The notes beneath the pieces are model-generated. The model was not told the DNA's origin. It was given only the letters and a program-made list of their open reading frames with translations, and made no database searches. A stretch of DNA of 5,296 nt from Comamonadaceae bacterium (lineage in GTDB: Bacteria; Pseudomonadota; Gammaproteobacteria; Burkholderiales; Burkholderiaceae_C), in the NCBI GenBank assembly GCA_947454695.1, contig CANGMW010000192.1, forward strand, positions 1-5,296, read 5' to 3'. The translations under genes were made by a program, and so were the position numbers. How positions within the stretch are numbered: position 1 is the stretch's first letter; each line of letters opens with the position of its first letter. Below are positions 1-5,296 of this stretch, piece after piece.

Positions 1-1143
1 GCCGCTGAAGAAGAAGTCCCGTTTTGGGCCATCGGCATGCCCAAAGATGGCCCCGGTAAAACCTTGGCGCCTGTGCCCTCCTACCCTATCCCTACTGCCG
101 CGGACAAACTGCCCGTGGCCAAACTCAAATTGCCGCCCGGCTTTAAAGCTGAAGTCTGGGCCAGCAACATCTTGGATGCACGCGGCATGCGCCAAGGCGA
201 CAAAGGCACGGTGTTTGTGAGCTCGCTCTTTGTCGCGGGAAAAATTTATGCTGTGCAAGACGTGGGTGGCAAGCGCGAAGTTAAAACCATCGCCAAAGAC
301 TTGTTCCTGCCCAATGGCATCGAATTCCACAAAGGCTCGCTGTACGTCGCCACCCCCAAAGACATCACGCGCTACGACAACATCGAAGCCAATCTGGACA
401 ACCCGCCCAAACCGGTGATGGTCTATGACAAGCTGCCGGGCCTAGTCCCGCACGGCTGGAAGTTCATCAAAATCGGTCCGGACGGCAAACTGTATGTGCC
501 CACCGGCGCGCCTTGCAATATTTGCGAGCGCACCGATGGCTTTATGCAAATTGCCAAAATGAATCTGGACGGCAGCAATGTCGAAGTGGTGGCGCGCGGC
601 GTGCGCAACACCGTCGGCTTTGACTTTCACCCCAAAACCGGCGACCTTTGGTACACCAACAACGGTCGCGACTGGTTGTCTGAAGATTTGCCCAATGACT
701 CACTCAATCGCGTCGCGCATCCTGGCAAAGACGACTTCGGCTACCCCTATTGCCACCAAGGCGACATGGCCGATCCGCAATACGGTTGGGGCAAGGACTG
801 CAGCAAGTACGCGCAGCCCGCTGCATTGACTGGCGCGCACGCCGGCACCTTGGGCATGCGTTTCTACACCGGCAAGATGTTCCCCGCCAAATACCAAAAT
901 GCGATCTTTCTCGCACGTCACGGTCCCTGGAACCGCACCAAGAAATATGCAGCCGACATCATGGTGGCTTGGCCCGATGCAAAAGGCGGCATCGCCAAGA
1001 TGGAACCCTTCATGACCGGCCTGGTCGAGAACAATGAGTATTTGGGCCGTCCGGTGGACGTGCTGGTGCTCAAAGACGGCTCGATGCTGGTGTCAGACGA
1101 CCACAATGGTGCGATTTACCGCATCAGCTACAGCGGCAAGTAA
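1..1143 (+). CDS. PQQ-dependent sugar dehydrogenase, sorbosone dehydrogenase family (5' partial)
   Basis: Periplasmic beta-propeller quinoprotein predicted to oxidise a sugar or aldehyde with PQQ and pass electrons to a cytochrome c. The frame is open from base 1, so the ATG at 37 is probably internal. The first visible residues (AAEEEVPFWAIG) look like the start of a mature exported protein, so mainly a signal peptide seems to be missing. Numbering from the first visible residue, HGWKFIKIGPDGKLYVPTG (151-169) matches the family block holding the catalytic His, here H151. RNTVGFDFHP (202-211) followed by LWYTNNGRDWLSED matches the PQQ-binding Arg block. Four cysteines (172, 175, 251, 267) could form disulfides; CNIC is at 172-175. 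The C-terminal DVLVLKDGSMLVSDDHNGAIYRI is a typical last propeller blade. The stop overlaps the start of the downstream cytochrome gene (TAATG), which supports a functional pair. The family call is firm; the substrate cannot be read from the sequence. Confidence 0.9.
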   Translation, partial: AAEEEVPFWAIGMPKDGPGKTLAPVPSYPIPTAADKLPVAKLKLPPGFKAEVWASNILDARGMRQGDKGTVFVSSLFVAGKIYAVQDVGGKREVKTIAKDLFLPNGIEFHKGSLYVATPKDITRYDNIEANLDNPPKPVMVYDKLPGLVPHGWKFIKIGPDGKLYVPTGAPCNICERTDGFMQIAKMNLDGSNVEVVARGVRNTVGFDFHPKTGDLWYTNNGRDWLSEDLPNDSLNRVAHPGKDDFGYPYCHQGDMADPQYGWGKDCSKYAQPAALTGAHAGTLGMRFYTGKMFPAKYQNAIFLARHGPWNRTKKYAADIMVAWPDAKGGIAKMEPFMTGLVENNEYLGRPVDVLVLKDGSMLVSDDHNGAIYRISYSGK

Positions 1144-1754
1144 TGTCGTCTGTGATCGCTAGTCTCAGCCAGAGGGCTGCCCACTGTGTGGCAGCCCTCT
1201 GGCTTTGTGCCCCCCTGTTTGCGCAAGCGCAAAACGTGGCCGAGCAGTTCAAGACCGTCTGCCAGTCGTGTCACGGCGAAGCCGGTGTGAGCCAAACAGC
1301 GCTCATCCCTTCCTTGGCAGGACAGCCTTCGTTTTACGCTGTGACGCAGCTGTTTTTGTTTCGCGAAGGTCGACGCGCCAATTCCTTGATGACTGCCGTT
1401 GCCAAAGGCATGAGCGACAGCGATTTACGCGCTTATTCGGAATACATCGGCACCCTGCCACCGCCGCCCGCTCAAAGCATGGACGGCCTGAATGCGGACC
1501 GCATGAGCCGCGGTGCCAAGCTGGCCCAGGAGCACCGCTGTGCTTCGTGCCACGGGGCTGATTTTTCGGGTGGCAAGCAAGTGGCCCGACTCGCGACCCA
1601 ACGCGAAGACTATTTGCTGCAAACCTTGCGGGAGTTCCAATCCGGCAAACGCCTAGGCTACACCACCGCCATGAACGAGACCCTGGTGGGCCTTAAAGAC
1701 GATGATCTGCCGGACTTGGCCTACTACTTGTCTAACGCACCGCGCGCCAAATAA
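1143..1754 (+). CDS. Exported diheme cytochrome c (cytochrome c4-like)
   Basis: A 203-residue periplasmic electron carrier made of two similar cytochrome c domains. An N-terminal signal peptide (about 1-29) has a hydrophobic stretch ending in FAQA before QN. Haem-attachment motifs are CQSCH (40-44) and CASCH (133-137). Each is followed about 43 residues later by a likely axial Met: M83 in SLMTAVAKG and M177 in TTAMNETL. Both then run into a C-terminal helix (SDSDLRAYSEYI and KDDDLPDLAYYL), as in the duplicated c4 fold. The ATG at 1143 shares its A with the TAA of the upstream dehydrogenase and no clear Shine-Dalgarno precedes it, so translation is probably coupled. The context suggests it takes electrons from that dehydrogenase and hands them to the respiratory chain. 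A perfect hairpin lies within the signal-peptide codons. Cys22 is not in a good lipobox, so a soluble periplasmic protein is more likely than a lipoprotein. Confidence 0.92.
   Translation: MSSVIASLSQRAAHCVAALWLCAPLFAQAQNVAEQFKTVCQSCHGEAGVSQTALIPSLAGQPSFYAVTQLFLFREGRRANSLMTAVAKGMSDSDLRAYSEYIGTLPPPPAQSMDGLNADRMSRGAKLAQEHRCASCHGADFSGGKQVARLATQREDYLLQTLREFQSGKRLGYTTAMNETLVGLKDDDLPDLAYYLSNAPRAK
1167..1204 (+). repeat. Perfect 15-bp inverted repeat inside the cytochrome signal-peptide codons
   Basis: The arms at 1167-1181 (AGCCAGAGGGCTGCC) and 1190-1204 are exact reverse complements separated by an 8-nt loop. The structure is GC-rich and begins 24 nt after the first base of the cytochrome start codon. 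It resembles the stem of an intrinsic terminator, but the bases after it (TTGTGCCCCCC) contain no T tract, so efficient termination is not expected. As RNA it could slow ribosomes, reduce expression of the cytochrome relative to the dehydrogenase, or protect a processed 3' end. The repeat is seen directly; the role is inference. Confidence 0.85.
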
Positions 1755-1781
1755 AAAGGCCTTGTGATAAGCCGACAAGGC
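1753..1781 (-). terminator. Intrinsic terminator of the TPR gene
   Basis: Read on the - strand, the 7-bp stem GCCTTGT/ACAAGGC (+ strand arms 1759-1765 and 1775-1781) with a 9-nt loop is followed by CTTTTTATTT. It begins about 33 nt past the stop of the TPR gene. It overlaps the stop codon of the convergent cytochrome gene. Read in the + direction the hairpin lacks a T tract, so it is unlikely to stop the cytochrome transcript well. Confidence 0.65.
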
Positions 1782-1813
1782 GGGCCTTGGCGGGCAGCCA
1801 GATAAACCTAGCC

Positions 1814-2254
1814 TCACTTAGCCGCTGCAATTGCCTTTTTGAGGTCTTGGTATTCCTCGCAAGACGTCGAGCAGATTTTTTCCAAGCTGGCCAAATGCTC
1901 ATTGGCCTTGTCGAGCTGCCCCATTTGTACATAGGCGATCCCAATGTACTCATGGGCGCCTTGGTGTTTGGGGTCCAAAGTCAGAGCTTGCTTGTAGGCC
2001 ACGAGTGAGGCGTCGTACTGTTTTTGATTGCGCAAGCTGTACCCGAGCAAATTGAAGCCATCCGCACTGCGCGGATTAGCGCGCACATAGCTCTCCAACA
2101 CCGTTTGGGCCTTCACCCAATCTTTAGCCGCAATGGCTGCTTTGGCTTTGCCGAGTTCGGTATTGACTGGCACCCGGGGACTGATATCGGCCGCCAAGGT
2201 AAAAGTGGCCATACACAGGGCTATGGCAGCAACAAAAAATTGAGGGAGGTTCAT
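1814..2254 (-). CDS. Exported tetratricopeptide repeat (TPR) protein
   Basis: A 146-residue protein. Residues 1-22 (MNLPQFFVAAIALCMATFTLAA) form a signal peptide, so the product is periplasmic. After it come about three TPR units: a degenerate one at about 30-61 (GKAKAAIAAKDWVKAQTVLE), a clear one at 64-97 (FNLLGYSLRNQKQYDASLVA, then YKQALTLDP), and one at 98-124 (AHEYIGIAYVQMGQLDKANE). The tail has a Cys pair, C128 and C132, in ICSTSCEEYQDLKKAI, which could form a disulfide. TPRs bind protein partners, but none can be named from the sequence. The ATG at 2254 was chosen because the signal peptide begins there and a GAGAG lies 7 nt upstream. The frame stays open to 2515, but that extension has no recognisable domain and would bury the signal peptide. 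The gene converges on the dehydrogenase/cytochrome pair; a functional link is only conjecture. Confidence 0.85.
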   Translation of the reverse strand: MNLPQFFVAAIALCMATFTLAADISPRVPVNTELGKAKAAIAAKDWVKAQTVLESYVRANPRSADGFNLLGYSLRNQKQYDASLVAYKQALTLDPKHQGAHEYIGIAYVQMGQLDKANEHLASLEKICSTSCEEYQDLKKAIAAAK

Positions 2255-2545
2255 AGTTTGGCTCTCAAGTAAAAGATCAATATTCGGAATTTTGACAGGT
2301 GAACACCAACGAAGAAACCTTGCAAGCAAGCCAAGAATCGCCGCCAAGGAAAACTCCAGAACGCAAATTCCCCTAATATGCCAATATTGCAAAAATCTAA
2401 AGGGGTATTTTTCTCGGCCCAACCCCGTTCTAGTCCCCGATAGATGACAGAGCGCAGGCGCACACCAGGGAAAGCGTTGTAAGACCAAGCTTTTGAATTG
2501 GACGACCGTCAGCACAAAATGAATTCGATCAAAACATAAATTTTG
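2255..2545. other. Divergent intergenic region between the TPR and PLD genes
   Basis: This 291-bp gap must hold the promoters of both flanking genes. Its middle (about 2365-2410) is AT-rich and contains two nested short inverted repeats: CCCCT/AGGGG (2370-2374 and 2401-2405), and AATAT/ATATT (2375-2379 and 2384-2388). For the + strand gene, a TTGAAT at 2493-2498 is the best -35-like hexamer, but nothing at the right spacing is a good -10. No RNA gene was recognised. The open - strand frame across most of the gap has no protein-like features. Confidence 0.6.
2373..2401 (-). promoter_or_regulatory. Candidate sigma-70-like promoter for the TPR gene
   Basis: On the - strand, TTTAGA (+ strand 2396-2401) and TATTAG (2373-2378) are separated by exactly 17 bp, with 4 of 6 matches to consensus in each hexamer. 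It would give a leader of about 110 nt before the ATG at 2254. Such partial matches occur by chance in AT-rich DNA, so this is a weak call. Confidence 0.25.
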
Positions 2546-2547
2546 AT
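2528..2547 (+). repeat. Inverted repeat overlapping the PLD start codon
   Basis: ATCAAAA (2528-2534) and TTTTGAT (2541-2547) are perfect reverse complements around a 6-nt loop. The right arm includes the first two bases of the ATG at 2546-2548. No Shine-Dalgarno-like purine run lies in the 15 nt before the ATG. As RNA the stem would hide the start codon, though it is AU-rich and weak; as DNA it could be a small operator. Confidence 0.5.
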
Positions 2548-3181
2548 GAAATTACGCGACAAATTTTTCACGAACTTGCTCTCGCTGTTCATTGCGGCTT
2601 GGCTTACGGGTTGGGCACCTAACGCATTAGCCAGGCATGCCAGCATGGGTAGCGCGTTGCTGGAGGCTTTGGATGAGGCGGCTCAATCCCGCGAGTCCAC
2701 GTCTTTGCCGTCGCAGGGCACAGTGGAGATTGCTTTTTCGCCCAATGGCGCCTGCACAGCGGCGACGGTTCGCTTTATCGGGCAAGCCAAACAATCCATT
2801 CGTCTGGCCGCCTACGGCCTGACCTCCACCCCGATTGGCCAGGCCCTGGTGGAAGCCCAAAAGCGGGGTGTGGACGTGCGTCTCGTGGTGGACCGTGAAC
2901 ACAATGGACGGCGCAACTCGCCCAATAGCATGGTGAACTTTTTAGCGAGCAACGGCATTCAGGTTCGCGTGGACACCGCCGTTCGGATTCAACACAACAA
3001 GGTGTTGATCGTGGATGGCAAGTCTGTTCAAAACGGCAGCTTCAACTTCACCAATGCGGCGCAAACTTCCAATGCCGAGAACATCATCATCCACCGCGAC
3101 TTCCCCGAGCTCGCCAAGCTCTTCACCCGCAACTGGGAGCATTTGTGGTCAGAGTCGGAAACGTTTCGGGGGACTTACTGA
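2546..3181 (+). CDS. Exported phospholipase D-superfamily nuclease, single HKD motif (Nuc-type)
   Basis: A 211-residue protein. Residues 1-29 form a signal peptide (charged MKLRDK, hydrophobic core, ending PNALA). After a linker (30-57) comes one PLD domain (about 58-205). It opens with VEIAFSPNGACTAATVRFI (60-78), typical of the small bacterial Nuc-type enzymes, and reaches HNKVLIVDGKS (150-160) with HKD residues H150, K152 and D157. GSFNFT (164-169) follows, then AENIIIHRD. Family knowledge: single-HKD members dimerise to form the active site and hydrolyse phosphodiesters through a phospho-His, often acting as non-specific nucleases. Here the enzyme would act in the periplasm or outside the cell. 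Phospholipase activity is the alternative and cannot be excluded. The ATG at 2546 is preferred over the adjacent in-frame TTG at 2543. The gene stands alone, divergent from the TPR gene and closed by a strong terminator. Confidence 0.9.
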   Translation: MKLRDKFFTNLLSLFIAAWLTGWAPNALARHASMGSALLEALDEAAQSRESTSLPSQGTVEIAFSPNGACTAATVRFIGQAKQSIRLAAYGLTSTPIGQALVEAQKRGVDVRLVVDREHNGRRNSPNSMVNFLASNGIQVRVDTAVRIQHNKVLIVDGKSVQNGSFNFTNAAQTSNAENIIIHRDFPELAKLFTRNWEHLWSESETFRGTY

Positions 3182-3223
3182 AAGGGCCAACTAGGGTGCT
3201 GCCTGGCTGCTCTGCCAAGAACC

Positions 3224-3267
3224 CGCCCAACAAAAAAGCCACCGTCGGGTGGCTTTTTTGTTGGGCG
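3224..3267. terminator. Strong bidirectional intrinsic terminator
   Basis: A perfect 20-bp inverted repeat (arms 3224-3243 and 3248-3267) with a GTCG tetraloop begins 43 nt after the PLD stop. The core GCCACC/GGTGGC is flanked by A6 on the left and T6 on the right, so a GC stem with a U tract forms whichever strand is transcribed. The further CGCCCAAC/GTTGGGCG pairing makes the full stem unusually long. It ends the PLD transcript and can serve as a backup stop for the operon arriving from the right. Confidence 0.93.
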
Positions 3268-3385
3268 TTGGATTATTTGAAAACTTGGAAGCAATGAAAA
3301 TAAATTGACGCCACCTGCTTAACAGGACCTGCCGCTCTCGGCTGGCAATCAAAGCTGCGTATCCATGTGAATTAGTGACCCACTT

Positions 3386-3417
3386 AAAAAACTAATTGCT
3401 ATCGTTTTCTGAGCAAT
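3386..3417 (-). terminator. Probable intrinsic terminator after the VanZ-like gene
   Basis: On the - strand a 6-bp stem ATTGCT/AGCAAT (+ strand arms 3412-3417 and 3395-3400) with an 11-nt loop is followed by TAGTTTTTT. It starts a few bases past the VanZ-like stop codon. The stem is short and AT-rich, so termination may be partial; the long hairpin at 3224-3267 lies further downstream. Confidence 0.5.
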
Positions 3418-3422
3418 GCCCC

Positions 3423-3743
3423 CTACACCCACTTGGCCAGTTTGAGTCCGATCAGGGCACCGATGGCATCGGCCAGCAAATCCGCCCACTCCGCCGATCG
3501 GCTGGGTGTGAAGTATTGCAATACTTCAATCACACCGCCATACACGGTCAGCATCCCCCAGAGCCAGTAGCCCGATTGCGGGAACGCCTTGCAGCCCATG
3601 TAAGCCAGAACACCAAATGCCAAGACATGGTTAGATTTGTCCCAACCCGTCGATGGCAGTCTGACTGAGGCCGGCAGCAAAGCAAAAATTAATATAGCCA
3701 AAGCCACCGTGAAAAACAGAAGTCTTGCTAATTTACTTTGCAT
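3423..3743 (-). CDS. VanZ-like small membrane protein
   Basis: A 106-residue, strongly hydrophobic protein with about four membrane segments: roughly 5-24, 39-54, 59-77 and 88-104. The VanZ family pattern is visible as DKSNHVLAFGVLAYMG (35-50), then GGVIEVLQYFTPSRSAEWADLLADAIG (69-95 as a whole), with E73, Q76, P80, R82 and D88 at the conserved polar sites. The biochemical role of the family is not settled; the name comes from a glycopeptide-resistance accessory gene, and resistance should not be inferred here. It follows the sugar dehydratase gene by 64 nt on the same strand with no terminator between, so co-transcription is likely and a role tied to envelope polysaccharide is plausible. No other ATG or GTG start is available upstream before a stop near 3803, and no good Shine-Dalgarno precedes the ATG at 3743. 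Confidence 0.85.
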   Translation of the reverse strand: MQSKLARLLFFTVALAILIFALLPASVRLPSTGWDKSNHVLAFGVLAYMGCKAFPQSGYWLWGMLTVYGGVIEVLQYFTPSRSAEWADLLADAIGALIGLKLAKWV

Positions 3744-3807
3744 CAGCTTGAAATGCAGTTTGTTTTTATGCGTTTTCTGACCAAAAAATGGGCATTTACG
3801 CTCTTAT

Positions 3808-5296
3808 TTATGTTCCCGTTTTCCGGTGTTCTCTCCATACCCAATCGGCCACTTCTTCATCGGGTGTGTACCCAGGAACTAAGACTTTCAGCATGGCAAG
3901 AATTTGGGGCGTGTCGTTCAGATCAAGTGCCTCACTCAAAGCATCTAACTTGGGTTGCAACTCATTCCATGCCAAAAAGTTTTCATGTGCTTTCATGATG
4001 CGCGGATGATTCGTCGCTTGTGGGTTGTCACCGATCAACAGTTCTTCGTAGAGCTTTTCGCCCGGCCGCAAGCCCGTGATCTGAATTTCAATATCTCCCC
4101 CGGGGTGCGACTCATCCTTAACAGCCAAACCCGACAGCATGACCATGCGTCGAGCAAGATCGCAGATCTTGACGGGCTGTCCCATGTCCAACACAAAAAC
4201 ATCGCCACCCGTTGCCATCGCGCCCGCTTGCATCACCAATTGCGCAGCTTCAGGAATGGTCATGAAATACCGCGTCACGTCCGCATGCGTCAGTGTGATC
4301 GGCCCTCCCGTTTGGATCTGCTGACGAAACAAAGGGACAACCGATCCAGATGACCCTAAGACGTTGCCGAAACGCACCATGCTGAATCGTGTTTTTTTGT
4401 TTTGCTTTGCCAGATGGTGCGCTTCGGCTTGCAGCACCATTTCAGCCAAACGCTTGCTGGCGCCCATCACATTGGTGGGGCGCACCGCCTTATCGGTACT
4501 GATCAGTACAAAGTCAGACACGCCGTGCAGGGCCGACTGAGTCGCCAAGGTATGCGTGCCGTAGACATTGTTGCGCACCCCTTCAGCCGGGTTGTGTTCA
4601 ACCAAAGGCACGTGCTTGTAAGCAGCCGCGTGGTACACGGTCTGCGGTTTCCAAGTGCTCAGAATTTCATCCAAACGGACACTGTCACGTACATTGGCCA
4701 AAAGCGGAATCACCTCTACCGCACCTTCGAAATTCAAGTCTGAAAAACGCACGAGTTCTTGATGAATGGTGTAGAGCGCGTACTCGTTGAGTTCCACCAG
4801 AAGCAGGGTTCTGGGTTGTGTTCGAATAATTTGCCTGCACAATTCTGACCCAATGGATCCGCCTGCCCCTGTGACCATGACCACCCGACCCGCCACCGTT
4901 TTGGCTACCAGCAAAGGGTGAGGCACCACTGGCTCACGACCTAACAAGTCTTGCACATCCAACTCTTTGAGGTCAGACGCCTTGACATACCCGCCATCCA
5001 AATCCGACAAAGGTGGCAAAGTGCGAACACGCAATTTATATTGGGTCAGTGAATTCAAAATCTCATTACGACGCACCTGTCCTGCAGAAGGAATTGCCAG
5101 CAACACCAAGGAAACCCCCTGCTTGACCATCAAATTGGGGATGTTGTCAGCGCTGAATATTCGAATGCCATTGAGAAGCTGCCCTACCAGTCGCTCATCA
5201 TCATCCAAATACCCCCACACATGCATGGCACGGTTCACAGACAAACCTGCCGCGAGTTGTCGGCCTGCACTGCCAGCGCCATAAATCAGCAAGTTA
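3808..5296 (-). CDS. Nucleotide-sugar 4,6-dehydratase, WbpM/CapD/FlaA1-like polysaccharide biosynthesis protein (5' partial)
   Basis: Predicted to convert a UDP-sugar, in this family usually UDP-GlcNAc, to its 4-keto-6-deoxy form for O-antigen or capsule synthesis. The frame is open to the window edge, so the TTG at 5292 is an internal Leu codon. About 495 residues are visible; full-length relatives usually have about 600-660 with N-terminal membrane helices, which would lie beyond 5296. Numbering from that TTG, a first Rossmann domain starts with LIYGAGSAG (2-10). A second starts with VTGAGGSIGSELCRQI (140-155), the NAD(P)-binding loop. Further marks are YHAAAYKHVPLVEHNP (220-235), STDKAVRPTNVMGASK (265-280), RFGNVLGSSGSVVPLF (307-322), TRYFMTIPEA (340-349) and GLRPGEKLYEELL (407-419). 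D267, K268, M276 and K280 occupy the catalytic positions, with Met replacing the usual Tyr. It is followed by the VanZ-like gene in an apparent operon. Confidence 0.92.
   Translation of the reverse strand, partial: NLLIYGAGSAGRQLAAGLSVNRAMHVWGYLDDDERLVGQLLNGIRIFSADNIPNLMVKQGVSLVLLAIPSAGQVRRNEILNSLTQYKLRVRTLPPLSDLDGGYVKASDLKELDVQDLLGREPVVPHPLLVAKTVAGRVVMVTGAGGSIGSELCRQIIRTQPRTLLLVELNEYALYTIHQELVRFSDLNFEGAVEVIPLLANVRDSVRLDEILSTWKPQTVYHAAAYKHVPLVEHNPAEGVRNNVYGTHTLATQSALHGVSDFVLISTDKAVRPTNVMGASKRLAEMVLQAEAHHLAKQNKKTRFSMVRFGNVLGSSGSVVPLFRQQIQTGGPITLTHADVTRYFMTIPEAAQLVMQAGAMATGGDVFVLDMGQPVKICDLARRMVMLSGLAVKDESHPGGDIEIQITGLRPGEKLYEELLIGDNPQATNHPRIMKAHENFLAWNELQPKLDALSEALDLNDTPQILAMLKVLVPGYTPDEEVADWVWREHRKTGT

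Noticed and set aside
37..39. ATG at 37 as the dehydrogenase start
   Set aside because: The same frame is open back to base 1 and encodes AAEEEVPFWAIG, which fits the start of the mature protein after a signal peptide; the true start lies before the window.
1197..1214. Cytochrome c as a lipoprotein through Cys22
   Set aside because: The residues before Cys22 (LWL) do not fit a lipobox, and a normal signal peptidase I site (AQA-Q) follows a few residues later.
2292..2297. Consensus TTGACA on the + strand as a promoter -35
   Set aside because: No -10-like sequence lies at 16-18 bp downstream (AAACCT at 17), and the nearest + strand gene starts about 250 bp away.
2255..2515. 87-residue N-terminal extension of the TPR protein from a start at 2515
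   Set aside because: It has no domain and would place a clear signal peptide in the middle of the protein. The open frame is probably chance.
2543..2545. TTG as the start of the nuclease gene
   Set aside because: An ATG is the very next codon and better suits a signal-peptide start; the TTG has no better ribosome site.
3423..3743. Glycopeptide resistance role for the VanZ-like gene
   Set aside because: No other van genes are present, and the neighbour is a polysaccharide gene; the family name alone does not support resistance.
3955..4353. Long + strand frames opposite the dehydratase gene, and those opposite other genes
   Set aside because: They are antisense or out-of-frame shadows of strongly supported genes and show no recognisable protein features.
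5290..5292. TTG at the right edge as the dehydratase start
   Set aside because: The frame continues to the window edge and the codon falls at the start of the first Rossmann strand (LLIYGAGSAG), where family members have much more protein upstream.

Overview
The window looks like chromosomal DNA of a betaproteobacterium, most likely order Burkholderiales and perhaps Comamonadaceae. This is inferred from the protein families, the moderately high G+C of the genes and the gene style. No marker gene fixes the taxon. All five genes belong to known families. I found no mobile element, CRISPR array, tRNA or rRNA, and no convincing undescribed multi-gene system.

Left part (1-1754, + strand): the 3' part of a periplasmic PQQ-type sugar/aldehyde dehydrogenase (sorbosone dehydrogenase family) is joined by a TAATG stop/start overlap to a secreted diheme c-type cytochrome. 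The pair reads as an oxidation module in which the dehydrogenase passes electrons to the cytochrome. The most unusual nucleotide feature of the window lies here: a perfect 15-bp hairpin inside the signal-peptide codons of the cytochrome.

Middle (1755-3267): a convergent gene on the - strand encodes a small exported TPR protein, with its own terminator in the gap. A 291-bp gap with candidate control elements separates it from a divergent gene on the + strand. That gene encodes an exported phospholipase D-superfamily nuclease with a single HKD motif. It ends in a perfect 20-bp bidirectional terminator hairpin.

Right part (3268-5296, - strand): the end of a surface-polysaccharide operon. A 5'-truncated, WbpM/CapD-type nucleotide-sugar 4,6-dehydratase with a Met-for-Tyr catalytic triad is followed after 64 nt by a small VanZ-like membrane protein and a modest intrinsic terminator. 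The remainder of the polysaccharide locus should lie beyond the right edge.
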